NCBI RefSeq assembly: GCF_002379585.1
Contig: NZ_DFUE01000086.1
Coordinates: 13,682-77,681, forward strand
Reading direction: 5' to 3'
DNA length: 64,000 nt
Origin: Pseudomonas sp. UBA4194
Lineage (GTDB): Bacteria; Pseudomonadota; Gammaproteobacteria; Pseudomonadales; Pseudomonadaceae
Positions 1-7,866 of this stretch are shown here, piece by piece; within the stretch, counting starts at the first letter, position 1; each line of letters starts with the position of its first letter. Under the pieces are notes generated by a model, which searched no databases, was not told where the DNA came from, and saw only the letters and a program-made list of their open reading frames with translations. Made by a program: the position numbers and the translations under genes.

Positions 1-686
1 ATGATCTCCGCTTCGGTCGGGTAGTCCGGTCCCTGGATGTGCTCGCACAGCTGCTCGACCGTTGCCTTGGGCTCGTCGAGCAGGCGCACGCACGCGCTGG
101 CCACCTCACGCAGGTTGTGCGGTGGAACGTCGGTGGCCATGCCCACGGCGATACCGGTGGTGCCGTTGAGCAGGATATTGGGCAGTCGCGCCGGCAATAC
201 CGCAGGTTCGTCCAGGGTCCCGTCGAAGTTCGGCACCCAGTCGGCGGTGCCCTGGCCGAGCTCGCTGAGCAGCACTTCGGAGTAACGCGACAGTCGCGCC
301 TCGGTGTAGCGCATGGCGGCGAAGGACTTCGGATCGTCCGGCGCACCCCAGTTACCCTGGCCGTCCACCAGGGTGTAGCGGTAGCTGAACGGCTGGGCCA
401 TCAGCACCATGGCTTCGTAACAGGCCGAGTCACCGTGAGGGTGGAACTTGCCGAGCACGTCACCCACTGTACGGGCGGACTTCTTGTGCTTGGCGTCGGC
501 GTCCAGCCCCAACTCACTCATGGCATAGACGATGCGTCGCTGGACCGGCTTGAGGCCGTCGCCGATATGCGGCAAGGCACGGTCCATGATCACGTACATG
601 GAGTAGTTGAGGTAGGCCTGTTCGGTGAAGTCAGCCAGTGAGCGGCGTTCTACGCCATCAAGGCTGAGATCAAGGGAGTCGCTCAT
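1..686 (-). CDS. parC: DNA topoisomerase IV subunit A, N-terminal part (runs off the left edge)
   Basis: The 228 visible codons begin MSDSLDLSLDGVERR and continue without a stop to base 1, so the gene is cut by the window edge. ParC is the breakage-reunion subunit of topoisomerase IV, which decatenates daughter chromosomes with ParE. The winged-helix region holds the active-site tyrosine, Tyr127 in AAMRYTEARLS. The quinolone-resistance-determining region reads GDSACYE, with Ser87 and Glu91 in the wild-type (sensitive) state. A GAGG ribosome site sits 5 nt before the ATG, and the gene follows the aspartyl-protease stop by only 10 nt. It therefore appears to be the last visible member of the parE operon. 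Confidence 0.97.
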   Translation of the reverse strand, partial: MSDSLDLSLDGVERRSLADFTEQAYLNYSMYVIMDRALPHIGDGLKPVQRRIVYAMSELGLDADAKHKKSARTVGDVLGKFHPHGDSACYEAMVLMAQPFSYRYTLVDGQGNWGAPDDPKSFAAMRYTEARLSRYSEVLLSELGQGTADWVPNFDGTLDEPAVLPARLPNILLNGTTGIAVGMATDVPPHNLREVASACVRLLDEPKATVEQLCEHIQGPDYPTEAEI

Positions 687-696
687 GCGGGCCTCA

Positions 697-1218
697 TCAT
701 TTCGTGGTCTGGCGCAGCAACAAGTTGCCGCTGCGCTGGGTAAATTCAAGTTGTTTGAGGGCACTCATGCCCAGCAGCACCTGGTTGCCCTCGAAGCCGG
801 GCACCACCAGGGCGCGTACGTTGTGCAACTGGATATCGCCCAGTTGCAGGGTGGCAATCTCCGTGCGCCAGCCCTCGGCACGACCATTGGCGGTGCTCAC
901 CGAGACCGGCGCACCGCGGCTCAGGTTAAGCCGACGGGCGACGCCCTCGGGCAGCGCGACGTCGGTGGCGCCGGTGTCGAGCATGAACTGCACCGGCTGG
1001 CCGTTGATCGTGCCAGCGCTGACGAAATGGCCCTGGCCATTGCCCGCCAACTGCACTTCTATATAGCCGTCACCGTGTTGGGACGTGACGTGCTGGTTGG
1101 GGTTCTGCCGACGCTGTTCCCAGTCGCCGAAGAACTGCGTGGCCAGGTACAGCCCCGCCGCCCAGGCCAGCAGCATCAGCACCTTGCCAGCCCGCCTGCC
1201 CGGTGTCGCCTGGCTCAT
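697..1218 (-). CDS. Retropepsin-like (clan AA) aspartic protease, membrane anchored
   Basis: A 173-aa protein with one N-terminal hydrophobic segment (about residues 11-30) that probably anchors it in the inner membrane with the protease domain in the periplasm. The single aspartyl-protease motif is FMLDTGATDV (Asp81), and a C-terminal flap/LLGMSALKQLEF segment is typical of the TIGR02281/clan AA family, which acts as a homodimer because each chain gives one Asp. The start chosen is the ATG whose last bases overlap the stop of the upstream esterase gene (ATGA), implying translational coupling. A longer reading would run into the esterase gene. The substrate is unknown. Its place between parE and parC appears to be a Pseudomonas arrangement, not evidence of a topoisomerase role. 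Confidence 0.85.
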   Translation of the reverse strand: MSQATPGRRAGKVLMLLAWAAGLYLATQFFGDWEQRRQNPNQHVTSQHGDGYIEVQLAGNGQGHFVSAGTINGQPVQFMLDTGATDVALPEGVARRLNLSRGAPVSVSTANGRAEGWRTEIATLQLGDIQLHNVRALVVPGFEGNQVLLGMSALKQLEFTQRSGNLLLRQTTK

Positions 1219-2213
1219 GGCGCCGCGCTCCAGCCACCGGCCGGGGCCGCGAAGCGCCAGACCACTGGGCGACGTTCGCCGTCGGCGCGGCTCCACTGGT
1301 TGTTGTCCGTGCCGACCCAGGCACCGTCGACATCGATGGCCAGGGCCTCGGTCAGGCCGTAGGGGGCATCATAGCGGCGCGAGGGCAGCAACGCCTCGGC
1401 CGCGAACGACCAGCAGCGCTCCAGCGACCCGCTGTTGGCGTCCCGGCGGCAGATCCGGTAGGCGTTGCGTTCGAGGGTAAACAGCTTGCCATCGAAGTAG
1501 GTGACATCGGAGAAGTCGCGCGGCATCTGGGTGTGGCTGGACAACTGCGCCGGCAGCGTCTCCAGCCCGGACTCGCTGAGCAGCACGCAGCCGCCGTCGC
1601 AATCCCAGGTGGTCTGTCGTTTGTGCGTTACCAGCAGACCACGCCCTTCGCGCTCGGCTGCCAGCCACAGACGATCCCCGCCGGGGTTGATCGCCAGGCC
1701 TTCGAACAGCGCATTGAAGCGCAGCAACATGCCGCTCCCCCGCGCCTGACGAACCAGGCCGGGGTCCAGGCGCAGCCATTGCGGCTGGCCCGCAAGCGGC
1801 ACCTGCAGCACCGCGGCGTGGGCTTCGCTGACCAGATATAGATTGCCCTGGGCGTCACAGCTGATGCCTTCGAAGTCCAGGTCGCCGCCTCGAACGGACG
1901 AGGCGGCCCAGGCGCGGATGCGCAGGCCGAGCGGCAGCTCGCTGGACGGTACCGCAGGCGCCTCGAAACCAACGGCCGCGGCGTGCCAGTCGGGCGTCGA
2001 AGTGTTCAGTCGGTACATCACCTGGTCGTCACGGTCCGACACCGCCCACAACGCCCCGCGGCACTGCGCCAAACCCGACAGATTGCCGGCCGGCATGCCA
2101 TCGACGGTGTGCTCGCCGAGCAGGGTCAACTCGGGCGCCGCAGTCGGCGACCCCGCCTGAGCCAGCGCCGGCAGGGCCAGCGCGAACAGCGCTGTGAGTG
2201 CCGCTCTGATCAA
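1215..2213 (-). CDS. Esterase-like activity of phytase family protein, exported
   Basis: A 332-aa protein with a clear Sec signal peptide (LIRAALTALFALALPALAQA) and a beta-propeller-like body containing DLDFEGIS, LFEGLAINPGG and YDAPYGLTEALAID, typical of the phytase-like esterase domain (PF13449). The start is inferred as TTG at 2213. It overlaps the parE stop (TTGA), lies 7 nt after a GAGG ribosome site inside the end of parE, and puts the signal peptide exactly at the N-terminus; no ATG is nearby. The substrate is unknown: family names refer to structural similarity to phytases. It is the second gene of the parE operon and overlaps the next gene by 4 nt. Confidence 0.8.
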   Translation of the reverse strand: MIRAALTALFALALPALAQAGSPTAAPELTLLGEHTVDGMPAGNLSGLAQCRGALWAVSDRDDQVMYRLNTSTPDWHAAAVGFEAPAVPSSELPLGLRIRAWAASSVRGGDLDFEGISCDAQGNLYLVSEAHAAVLQVPLAGQPQWLRLDPGLVRQARGSGMLLRFNALFEGLAINPGGDRLWLAAEREGRGLLVTHKRQTTWDCDGGCVLLSESGLETLPAQLSSHTQMPRDFSDVTYFDGKLFTLERNAYRICRRDANSGSLERCWSFAAEALLPSRRYDAPYGLTEALAIDVDGAWVGTDNNQWSRADGERRPVVWRFAAPAGGWSAAP

Positions 2214-4114
2214 GCCAAAACCTCGGCCAGATTGCCTTTGGATTCGAGCCAGCTCTTGCGATCGCCGGCGCGTTTCTTGGCCAGCAGCATGTCCATCATT
2301 TCGGTGGTACCGGCGAAGTCGTCGAGGGTCAGCTGCACCAGGCGCCGGGTGTTCGGGTCCATGGTGGTTTCGCGCAACTGCGGCGGGTTCATTTCGCCCA
2401 GCCCCTTGAAGCGGGTGACCTGCGGCTTGCCGCGTTTCTTCTCGGCCACCAGGCGGTCGAGAATGCCGTCGCGTTCGGCTTCGTCCAGGGCGTAATAGAT
2501 TTCCTTGCCCAGGTCTATGCGATACAGCGGCGGCATGGCGACGTAGACATGGCCGGCGTCCACCAGCGGACGGAAATGCTGGACGAACAGCGCGCACAGC
2601 AGGGTAGCGATGTGCAGGCCATCGGAGTCGGCGTCGGCGAGGATGCAGATTTTACCGTAGCGCAGTTGGCTCATGTCTGCGGCGCCCGGATCGACGCCGA
2701 TGGCCACGGCGATGTTGTGCACCTCCTGGCTGGCCAACACTTCGCTGCCGTCCACTTCCCAGGTGTTGAGGATCTTGCCGCGCAGCGGCAGGATGGCCTG
2801 GAACTCCTTGTCCCGAGCCTGCTTGGCCGAGCCGCCGGCGGAGTCGCCTTCCACCAGGAACAGTTCGGAACGGGCCGGGTCCTGGCCTGCGCAGTCGGCC
2901 AGCTTGCCTGGCAATGCCGGGCCCTGGGTGATGCGCTTGCGCTCCACCTTCTTGCTCGCCTTGAGGCGCCGCCCGGCGTTGCTGATGGCCAGTTCGGCCA
3001 GCTGCATGCCCAGTTCGGGATGGGCGTTGAGCCACAGGCTGAAGGCGTCCTTGACCACGCCGGAAACGAAAGCCGCCGCTTCACGGGACGACAGTCGCTC
3101 CTTGGTCTGGCCGGAGAACTGGGCATCCTGCATCTTCATCGAAAGCACGAAAGCGATGCGCTCCCAGACGTCTTCCGGCGCCAGCTTGAGACCGCGCGGC
3201 AGCAGGTTGCGGAACTCGCAGAATTCGCGCATGGCATCCAGCAAGCCCTGGCGCAGGCCATTGACGTGGGTGCCGCCCTGGGCCGTGGGAATCAGGTTGA
3301 CGTAGCTCTCCTGCACGCTGTCACCGCCTTCAGGCAACCACAGCAGGGCCCAATCGACCGCTTCCTTGTTGCCGGCCAGGGAGCCGCAGAACGGCTCGTC
3401 GGGCAGGCGGGCAAACTCGGTCACCGCATCCACCAGATAGGAGCGCAGGCCGTCTTCGTAATGCCACTCGACCTTCTCGCCGGTGCCCTTGTCCTCGAAG
3501 CTGACCAGCAGCCCGGGGCACAGCACGGCCTTGGCCTTGAGCACATGCTTGAGGCGGCTGACCGAAAACTTGGGTGAGTCGAAGTACTTGGGGTCCGGCG
3601 CGAAGTACACGCTGGTACCGGTGTTGCGCTTGCCGACGGTGCCGACCACTTCCAGGTCGGTGGCCTTGAAGCCATCGGCGAAGGTCATCTGGTACTCGTT
3701 GCCGTCCCGCTTGACCCTGACCCGCACCTGATTGGACAGGGCGTTGACCACCGAGATACCCACCCCGTGCAGGCCACCGGAAAACTGGTAGTTCTTGTTG
3801 GAGAACTTGCCGCCGGCGTGGAGCTTGGTGAGGATGAGTTCGACGCCGCTGACCCCTTCCTCGGGGTGGATGTCCACCGGCATGCCGCGGCCGTCGTCGG
3901 ACACTTCAAGGGAATGGTCGGCGTGCAGGATCACCTGGATCGAACGCGCGTGGCCAGCCAGGGCTTCGTCGACACTGTTGTCGATGACTTCCTGGGCCAG
4001 GTGGTTCGGTCGGCTGGTGTCGGTGTACATGCCCGGGCGTTTGCGCACCGGGTCGAGGCCCGAGAGGACTTCGATGGCGTCTGCGTTATAGGCGCTAGCG
4101 CTGGGATTGGCCAT
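2210..4114 (-). CDS. parE: DNA topoisomerase IV subunit B
   Basis: A 634-aa ATPase subunit of topoisomerase IV. The GHKL ATP-binding region shows EVIDNSVDEALAG, DDGRGMPVDIHPEEG and GGLHGVGISVVNAL. The TOPRIM domain shows LFLVEGDSAGGSAKQ and ILADADSDGLHIATLL, the acidic residues that hold the catalytic magnesium. The length fits the gammaproteobacterial family (about 630 aa). It lies 35 nt after yqiA and its stop overlaps the TTG start of the esterase gene, so yqiA-parE-esterase-protease-parC probably form one transcription unit. The two subunits of one enzyme are therefore separated by two exported or membrane proteins. Confidence 0.97.
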   Translation of the reverse strand: MANPSASAYNADAIEVLSGLDPVRKRPGMYTDTSRPNHLAQEVIDNSVDEALAGHARSIQVILHADHSLEVSDDGRGMPVDIHPEEGVSGVELILTKLHAGGKFSNKNYQFSGGLHGVGISVVNALSNQVRVRVKRDGNEYQMTFADGFKATDLEVVGTVGKRNTGTSVYFAPDPKYFDSPKFSVSRLKHVLKAKAVLCPGLLVSFEDKGTGEKVEWHYEDGLRSYLVDAVTEFARLPDEPFCGSLAGNKEAVDWALLWLPEGGDSVQESYVNLIPTAQGGTHVNGLRQGLLDAMREFCEFRNLLPRGLKLAPEDVWERIAFVLSMKMQDAQFSGQTKERLSSREAAAFVSGVVKDAFSLWLNAHPELGMQLAELAISNAGRRLKASKKVERKRITQGPALPGKLADCAGQDPARSELFLVEGDSAGGSAKQARDKEFQAILPLRGKILNTWEVDGSEVLASQEVHNIAVAIGVDPGAADMSQLRYGKICILADADSDGLHIATLLCALFVQHFRPLVDAGHVYVAMPPLYRIDLGKEIYYALDEAERDGILDRLVAEKKRGKPQVTRFKGLGEMNPPQLRETTMDPNTRRLVQLTLDDFAGTTEMMDMLLAKKRAGDRKSWLESKGNLAEVLA

Positions 4115-4149
4115 GGGGTCTCGTCGTCAGTCGTTCGTGAAAAAAAAGA

Positions 4150-4758
4150 TCAAAGTTGCGAAAAATCGATGGCCTGGTACCGCTCGGCCTCGACGCCGGC
4201 AAAACTCAGCAGCGCCGGCAGACGCTCGGCGAAGCCCTGGAAACCATGGTCGCCACCGGCCTGGATGCGCAGGGCGCAGGCTCGGTAGAACGCTTCGGCC
4301 TGGCGGTAATCCAGGGTTTCATCACCGGTCTGCAGCCAGACCTGGTAACGCTCGGCATCCACTGGCGCCGGCACTTCCAGCTCGGCAAGCGCCGTCACGT
4401 GGTCTTGCGTGAGCTGCCACTGCTCACCGGTGTAGTGATTGGTCTGGGTGCCCAGGTATCCGTCGAACAGGCGATGCGGATTGACCACAGGGTTGATCAA
4501 CAGGGCTTTCAAGCCATGCCGTTCGGCCAGGTGAGTCGCATAGTAGCCGCCGAGCGAACTTCCCACCAGCAACGGCGCGTCCAGCTCGCCCAGGGCCGCT
4601 TCGAGCTGGGCAATGGCCTGGCGCGGGTGATGATGCAAGGCGGGCACCCGCAGCTGTGCAGCGCAACCGATACGGGCCATCAAGGCGCTCATCTGTGACG
4701 CCTTCTGCGAGGCCGGTGAGCTGTTGAGACCATGAATGTAGAGAATCGAACCTGGCAT
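4150..4758 (-). CDS. yqiA: YqiA/YcfP-family alpha/beta-fold esterase
   Basis: A 202-aa alpha/beta hydrolase starting MPGSILYIHGLNSSPAS. The oxyanion strand IYIHG-type motif at residues 6-10 and the nucleophile elbow LVGSSLGGYYAT (Ser68) are typical of YqiA, an esterase of short acyl chains with unknown physiological substrate. The C-terminal GGDHGFQGF supplies the likely catalytic His. Gene order cpdA-yqiA-parE is the same as in E. coli, which supports the symbol. The ATG at 4758 aligns with the family start; an upstream ATG at 4821 would add 21 residues without family character. A REP pair separates it from cpdA. Confidence 0.88.
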   Translation of the reverse strand: MPGSILYIHGLNSSPASQKASQMSALMARIGCAAQLRVPALHHHPRQAIAQLEAALGELDAPLLVGSSLGGYYATHLAERHGLKALLINPVVNPHRLFDGYLGTQTNHYTGEQWQLTQDHVTALAELEVPAPVDAERYQVWLQTGDETLDYRQAEAFYRACALRIQAGGDHGFQGFAERLPALLSFAGVEAERYQAIDFSQL

Positions 4759-4851
4759 GGAGGGGCCCACGGAACAATGAGAGGGGCGCAGTTTACCCTG
4801 TCGGCGCTGGAGGCGGGCCATCAGTGTGTGTCAGTTGGGTGGGTGTTGGTC

Positions 4852-4938
4852 CTATCGCGGGTAGAACCCGCTCCCACATAGGCGCGCACGCTCTTGGCAC
4901 AGTGAGATCACCTGTGGGAGCGGGTTCTACCCGCGATA
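4852..4938. repeat. Inverted pair of REP elements (family A)
   Basis: Two 27-nt copies, 4852-4878 and 4912-4938, in opposite orientation around a 33-nt spacer. Each contains its own small palindrome (GCGGGTAGAACCCGC). The pair can fold into a large hairpin after cpdA. The same repeat recurs near 16584, 16658, 41157, 41386 and 62672. Confidence 0.9.
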
Positions 4939-4957
4939 GCGTCGCCGCAGATCCGGA

Positions 4958-5773
4958 TCAGTACCCGGTTGAACTGAAATCCGGCTCGAACTCGAACCCC
5001 TGCAACCGCGACACACCGGTTTCGATGTGCCCGTCGGGCATCAACCGCAACCAGCGATACCCCGGCGCCAGCGTATCCAGGGCGAAGTCCTCGCTGCGCG
5101 GCTTGAACTGAATGCAGGTAGACGGCGAAGCCAATAGCCGCAGGCCATTGAGCTCCTGGTCTATTTCCTGGTGGATATGCCCCCACAGCAATGCCCGCGC
5201 CTGGGGAAAGCGCTCCAGCACCTCGAACAGCGCGTGGGGATTGCGCAGACCGATGTCTTTCATCCACTGGCAGTCGATCGGCACCGGGTGGTGATGCAGG
5301 CAGATCAGGTGATGCTTTTCCGGCGCCTCGCTGAGCGCCTGGGCCAGCAGCTGCAACTGGTCATCGGCCAGGTATCCGGGTACCGAGCCGGGCACTGCGG
5401 AGTTGAGCAACGTGACTCGCCAGTTGCCGATGTCCACCACAGGCTCGAGCAACTCGGTGCCCCTGGCGGCCGCTTCCATGCCATGAGGCTCGTCGTGATT
5501 GCCGGCGAACCAGCGTGCCGGTGCCGGGATGGCCGCGGTCATCTGCTTGAAGACCTCGTAGGATTCCAGCGTACCGTCCTGAGAGAGATCGCCGCTGGCG
5601 ATCATCAGGTCAATGCGCGGCTGCTCGGCCAGCACCTGTTCAACCACTCGCGCGAAGCTTGCACGTGTATTCATGCCCAGCAGCGTCGTGCCGGCGTCTG
5701 CGAACAGGTGGCTGTCCGACAGTTGCACCAGCAACACCGGGGAATCGGCAGGTAGGGAAGATACGCTCGGCAA
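4958..5773 (-). CDS. cpdA: 3',5'-cyclic-AMP phosphodiesterase
   Basis: A 271-aa class III cyclic-nucleotide phosphodiesterase of the calcineurin-like metallophosphatase fold, hydrolysing cAMP to AMP in the cytosol. All metal-binding motifs are visible: LSDSHLF (Asp20, His22), ASGDLSQDG (Asp62), AGNHDEPHG (Asn92, His93), LHHHPV and GHIHQE. The length matches CpdA/Icc. It lies in the conserved nudF-DUF1249-cpdA-yqiA-parE order known from E. coli. The start MPSVSSLPAD is the first in-frame ATG that leaves the first motif intact. Confidence 0.95.
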   Translation of the reverse strand: MPSVSSLPADSPVLLVQLSDSHLFADAGTTLLGMNTRASFARVVEQVLAEQPRIDLMIASGDLSQDGTLESYEVFKQMTAAIPAPARWFAGNHDEPHGMEAAARGTELLEPVVDIGNWRVTLLNSAVPGSVPGYLADDQLQLLAQALSEAPEKHHLICLHHHPVPIDCQWMKDIGLRNPHALFEVLERFPQARALLWGHIHQEIDQELNGLRLLASPSTCIQFKPRSEDFALDTLAPGYRWLRLMPDGHIETGVSRLQGFEFEPDFSSTGY

Positions 5774-5860
5774 GGCCGTCTCCTGGCAGGGGGATCGCTT
5801 GGATTATGGTGGGGAAGCGACAATCGGGCAATCACCCTGGCAGCGCAGGTACAACCCGGC

Positions 5861-6307
5861 CTAGCGGACCGCCTCGTACTCATGTCCGCAAGCCAGGCAG
5901 TGGCTCAGCCATTCACCGAGAAACAAGTTGAGCTGAGCCTTTTCGTCAGGCTGGTGCATCGACTCGTTGGGGTAGGGATACACGCTGCGAAACCGACGTG
6001 CATGTTCGGCACTGATGACCTCGGCCATGCGCGCATCGTGATACACCTGCACTTCCATCTGCGGCACCGGCAGCCAGGGCAGGCTGTGTTCCTGACGTAC
6101 ACGCAGAGTGGTGGTATAGGGGCACGCCAGCAGCACCTCGAGGGTGAGCACACCGAGCATCTGGTCGGCCTGGGTCATGGCGATGCGGCGCGACAGCTGC
6201 TGCTCGCGCATGTCCGGCAGCAGGCGCATCAGGCGGGCATAGTTGGCCTCGCAGGCCGCCTGCAGCCCGACAAGATCGACACGGTAGCGCTCGCGCAACA
6301 GGTTCAC
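5861..6307 (-). CDS. DUF1249 domain protein (YqiB family)
   Basis: A 148-aa cytosolic protein of unknown function; the family is called YqiB in E. coli. It opens VNLLRERYRVDLVGLQ and contains a conserved aromatic central section (QMEVQVYHDARMAEV) and HCLACGHEY near the end. The likely start is GTG at 6307, which overlaps the nudF stop (GTGA) and follows an AGGGGG ribosome site by about 8 nt. An ATG at 6349 lies inside nudF and gives an N-terminus unlike the family. It sits between nudF and cpdA, as in enterobacteria. Confidence 0.88.
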   Translation of the reverse strand: MNLLRERYRVDLVGLQAACEANYARLMRLLPDMREQQLSRRIAMTQADQMLGVLTLEVLLACPYTTTLRVRQEHSLPWLPVPQMEVQVYHDARMAEVISAEHARRFRSVYPYPNESMHQPDEKAQLNLFLGEWLSHCLACGHEYEAVR

Positions 6308-6921
6308 GACCACAGCCCCCTGACTTCGTCGCGGTTCAGTGCCAGCCACTGGATGGCAATGATCGCCGCCGCGTTGATGATTCTGCCGTCGCGCACGGCT
6401 TGCAGAGCGTCGTCGAACGCCCAGACCTTCACGCGAATGTCTTCACCTTCCTCTTCCAGCCCGTGCAGACCGCCCGCCCCTTCGCTGGAGCAACGGCCCA
6501 GATACAGATGGACGTATTCGTCACTGCCACCCGGCGAGGGAAAGTACTTGGTGATCGGCCACAGGGCCTGCACGTCCAGGCCCGCTTCCTCCACCGCTTC
6601 GCGTCGCGCCACTTCCTCGGGCGCTTCGTCCTTGTCGATCAGGCCGGCGACCATTTCGATCAGCCAGGGGTTGTCGACCTTGCCGATGGCACCGACCCGA
6701 AACTGTTCGATCAGGATCAGTTCGTCGCGCTTGGCATCGTAGGGCAGCATGCACACGGCATCGTGGCGCACGAACAGTTCGCGGCTGATTTCCTTGCTCA
6801 TGCCGCCATTGAACAGCTCATGACGCAGGAACAGCTTGTCCAGTTTGTAGAAGCCCTTGAAGCAAGGCTCGCGCTTGACGATCTCGACCGCCGTGGGCAC
6901 CGAATGGGATGCATCTGCCAT
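6304..6921 (-). CDS. nudF: ADP-ribose pyrophosphatase (Nudix hydrolase)
   Basis: A 205-aa Nudix hydrolase that splits ADP-ribose into AMP and ribose 5-phosphate. The Nudix box covers residues 93-115 with the pattern G-x5-E-x7-REAVEEAG complete, so the catalytic glutamates are present. The proline-glycine motif PSPGGSDE about 14 residues further on is typical of the ADP-ribose subfamily. It is the first gene of the run nudF-DUF1249-cpdA and faces a divergent lipoprotein gene across 198 nt. Confidence 0.93.
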   Translation of the reverse strand: MADASHSVPTAVEIVKREPCFKGFYKLDKLFLRHELFNGGMSKEISRELFVRHDAVCMLPYDAKRDELILIEQFRVGAIGKVDNPWLIEMVAGLIDKDEAPEEVARREAVEEAGLDVQALWPITKYFPSPGGSDEYVHLYLGRCSSEGAGGLHGLEEEGEDIRVKVWAFDDALQAVRDGRIINAAAIIAIQWLALNRDEVRGLWS

Positions 6922-7119
6922 GGAAAACCTCGTACTCGTGCGTGCAGCGTCGGGCCATCCTAACTGCGATCAAGCCGCTTTGCAGCCCCTTTGACGATAA
7001 CCTTCAAGCCTCAGGATAGGCGGTTGGCGGCCCAGGCATTAAGATTATCGGCCGTGGCGAACTGAAGGCCTGACCGACAGTCCAACCACGACAATTCCGT
7101 CTCCTAGCCAAGGACCACC

Positions 7120-7866
7120 ATGTCGTTTTTGAAGCTCACCTCCATGGCCTGCCTCGCTTTGACCCTGGGCGCCTGTTCGAGCCTGTTCCAGCCCAACTAC
7201 CGTGCGCCTCTGAAAGCCGAGCGCGACGCGTTCGAACACCTCAAGCCTGGCTGCTCGGCGCAGGATTGCCCGCTGGTGAACATCGACGTGGTGCGCTTTC
7301 CCGACGAGCCTGGCCTGGACGCCGCCATCGACCAGCGCCTGCGCAAGATGACCATGAACACCCCGGACGCCCAGCTGCCCAGTACCCTGAAGGCTTACGA
7401 GGAACAGTTCCTGCGCAGCGCACAGCCTGGCTACAGCAGCTATCTGCAAGCCAAGGTACGCGAGCAGCATGACGGTATCGTGGTGATCGAGGTGTCGAGC
7501 TACCTGTCCACCGGTGGCGCCCACGGCATGCCGGGACGTGGCTTCATCAACTGGTCGCGCCGCGAACATCGCGAGCTGACCTTGCAGGACATGCTGGTGC
7601 CAGGTCAGGAACGTGCCTTCTGGCAAGCGGCCGAGGAAGCCCATCGCGGCTGGCTGGTGGGCGCCAAGCTGGACAAGGATGCCGAGTTCATTCGCCAGTG
7701 GCCGTTCCAGCAAACCCCGAACATTGCCCTGACCTATGGCGCCGTGGTCCTGAAGTACGACGTGTACTCCATCGCCCCGTACGCCATGGGTCACCCGGAA
7801 TTGAGGATCGCCTATCCGCGCCTCAACGGCGTGATCAAGCCTGAGCTGTTTCCGGGCCGCGGCTGA
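7120..7866 (+). CDS. DUF3298/RsiV-like domain lipoprotein
   Basis: A 248-aa predicted lipoprotein. The N-terminus MSFLKLTSMACLALTLGACSS has a lipobox LGAC (16-19) with Cys19 as the lipidated residue. The rest resembles DUF4163/DUF3298 proteins, with a two-stranded half ending in SSYLSTGGAHGMPGRG, then HRELTLQDML and YSIAPYAMGHPELRI, the YxxxPYxxG pattern of the DUF3298 half. Such domains occur in RsiV, which binds lysozyme, but no sigma factor is adjacent here, so function is not assigned. Its last 32 nt overlap the 3' end of cytX on the other strand. Confidence 0.85.
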   Translation: MSFLKLTSMACLALTLGACSSLFQPNYRAPLKAERDAFEHLKPGCSAQDCPLVNIDVVRFPDEPGLDAAIDQRLRKMTMNTPDAQLPSTLKAYEEQFLRSAQPGYSSYLQAKVREQHDGIVVIEVSSYLSTGGAHGMPGRGFINWSRREHRELTLQDMLVPGQERAFWQAAEEAHRGWLVGAKLDKDAEFIRQWPFQQTPNIALTYGAVVLKYDVYSIAPYAMGHPELRIAYPRLNGVIKPELFPGRG

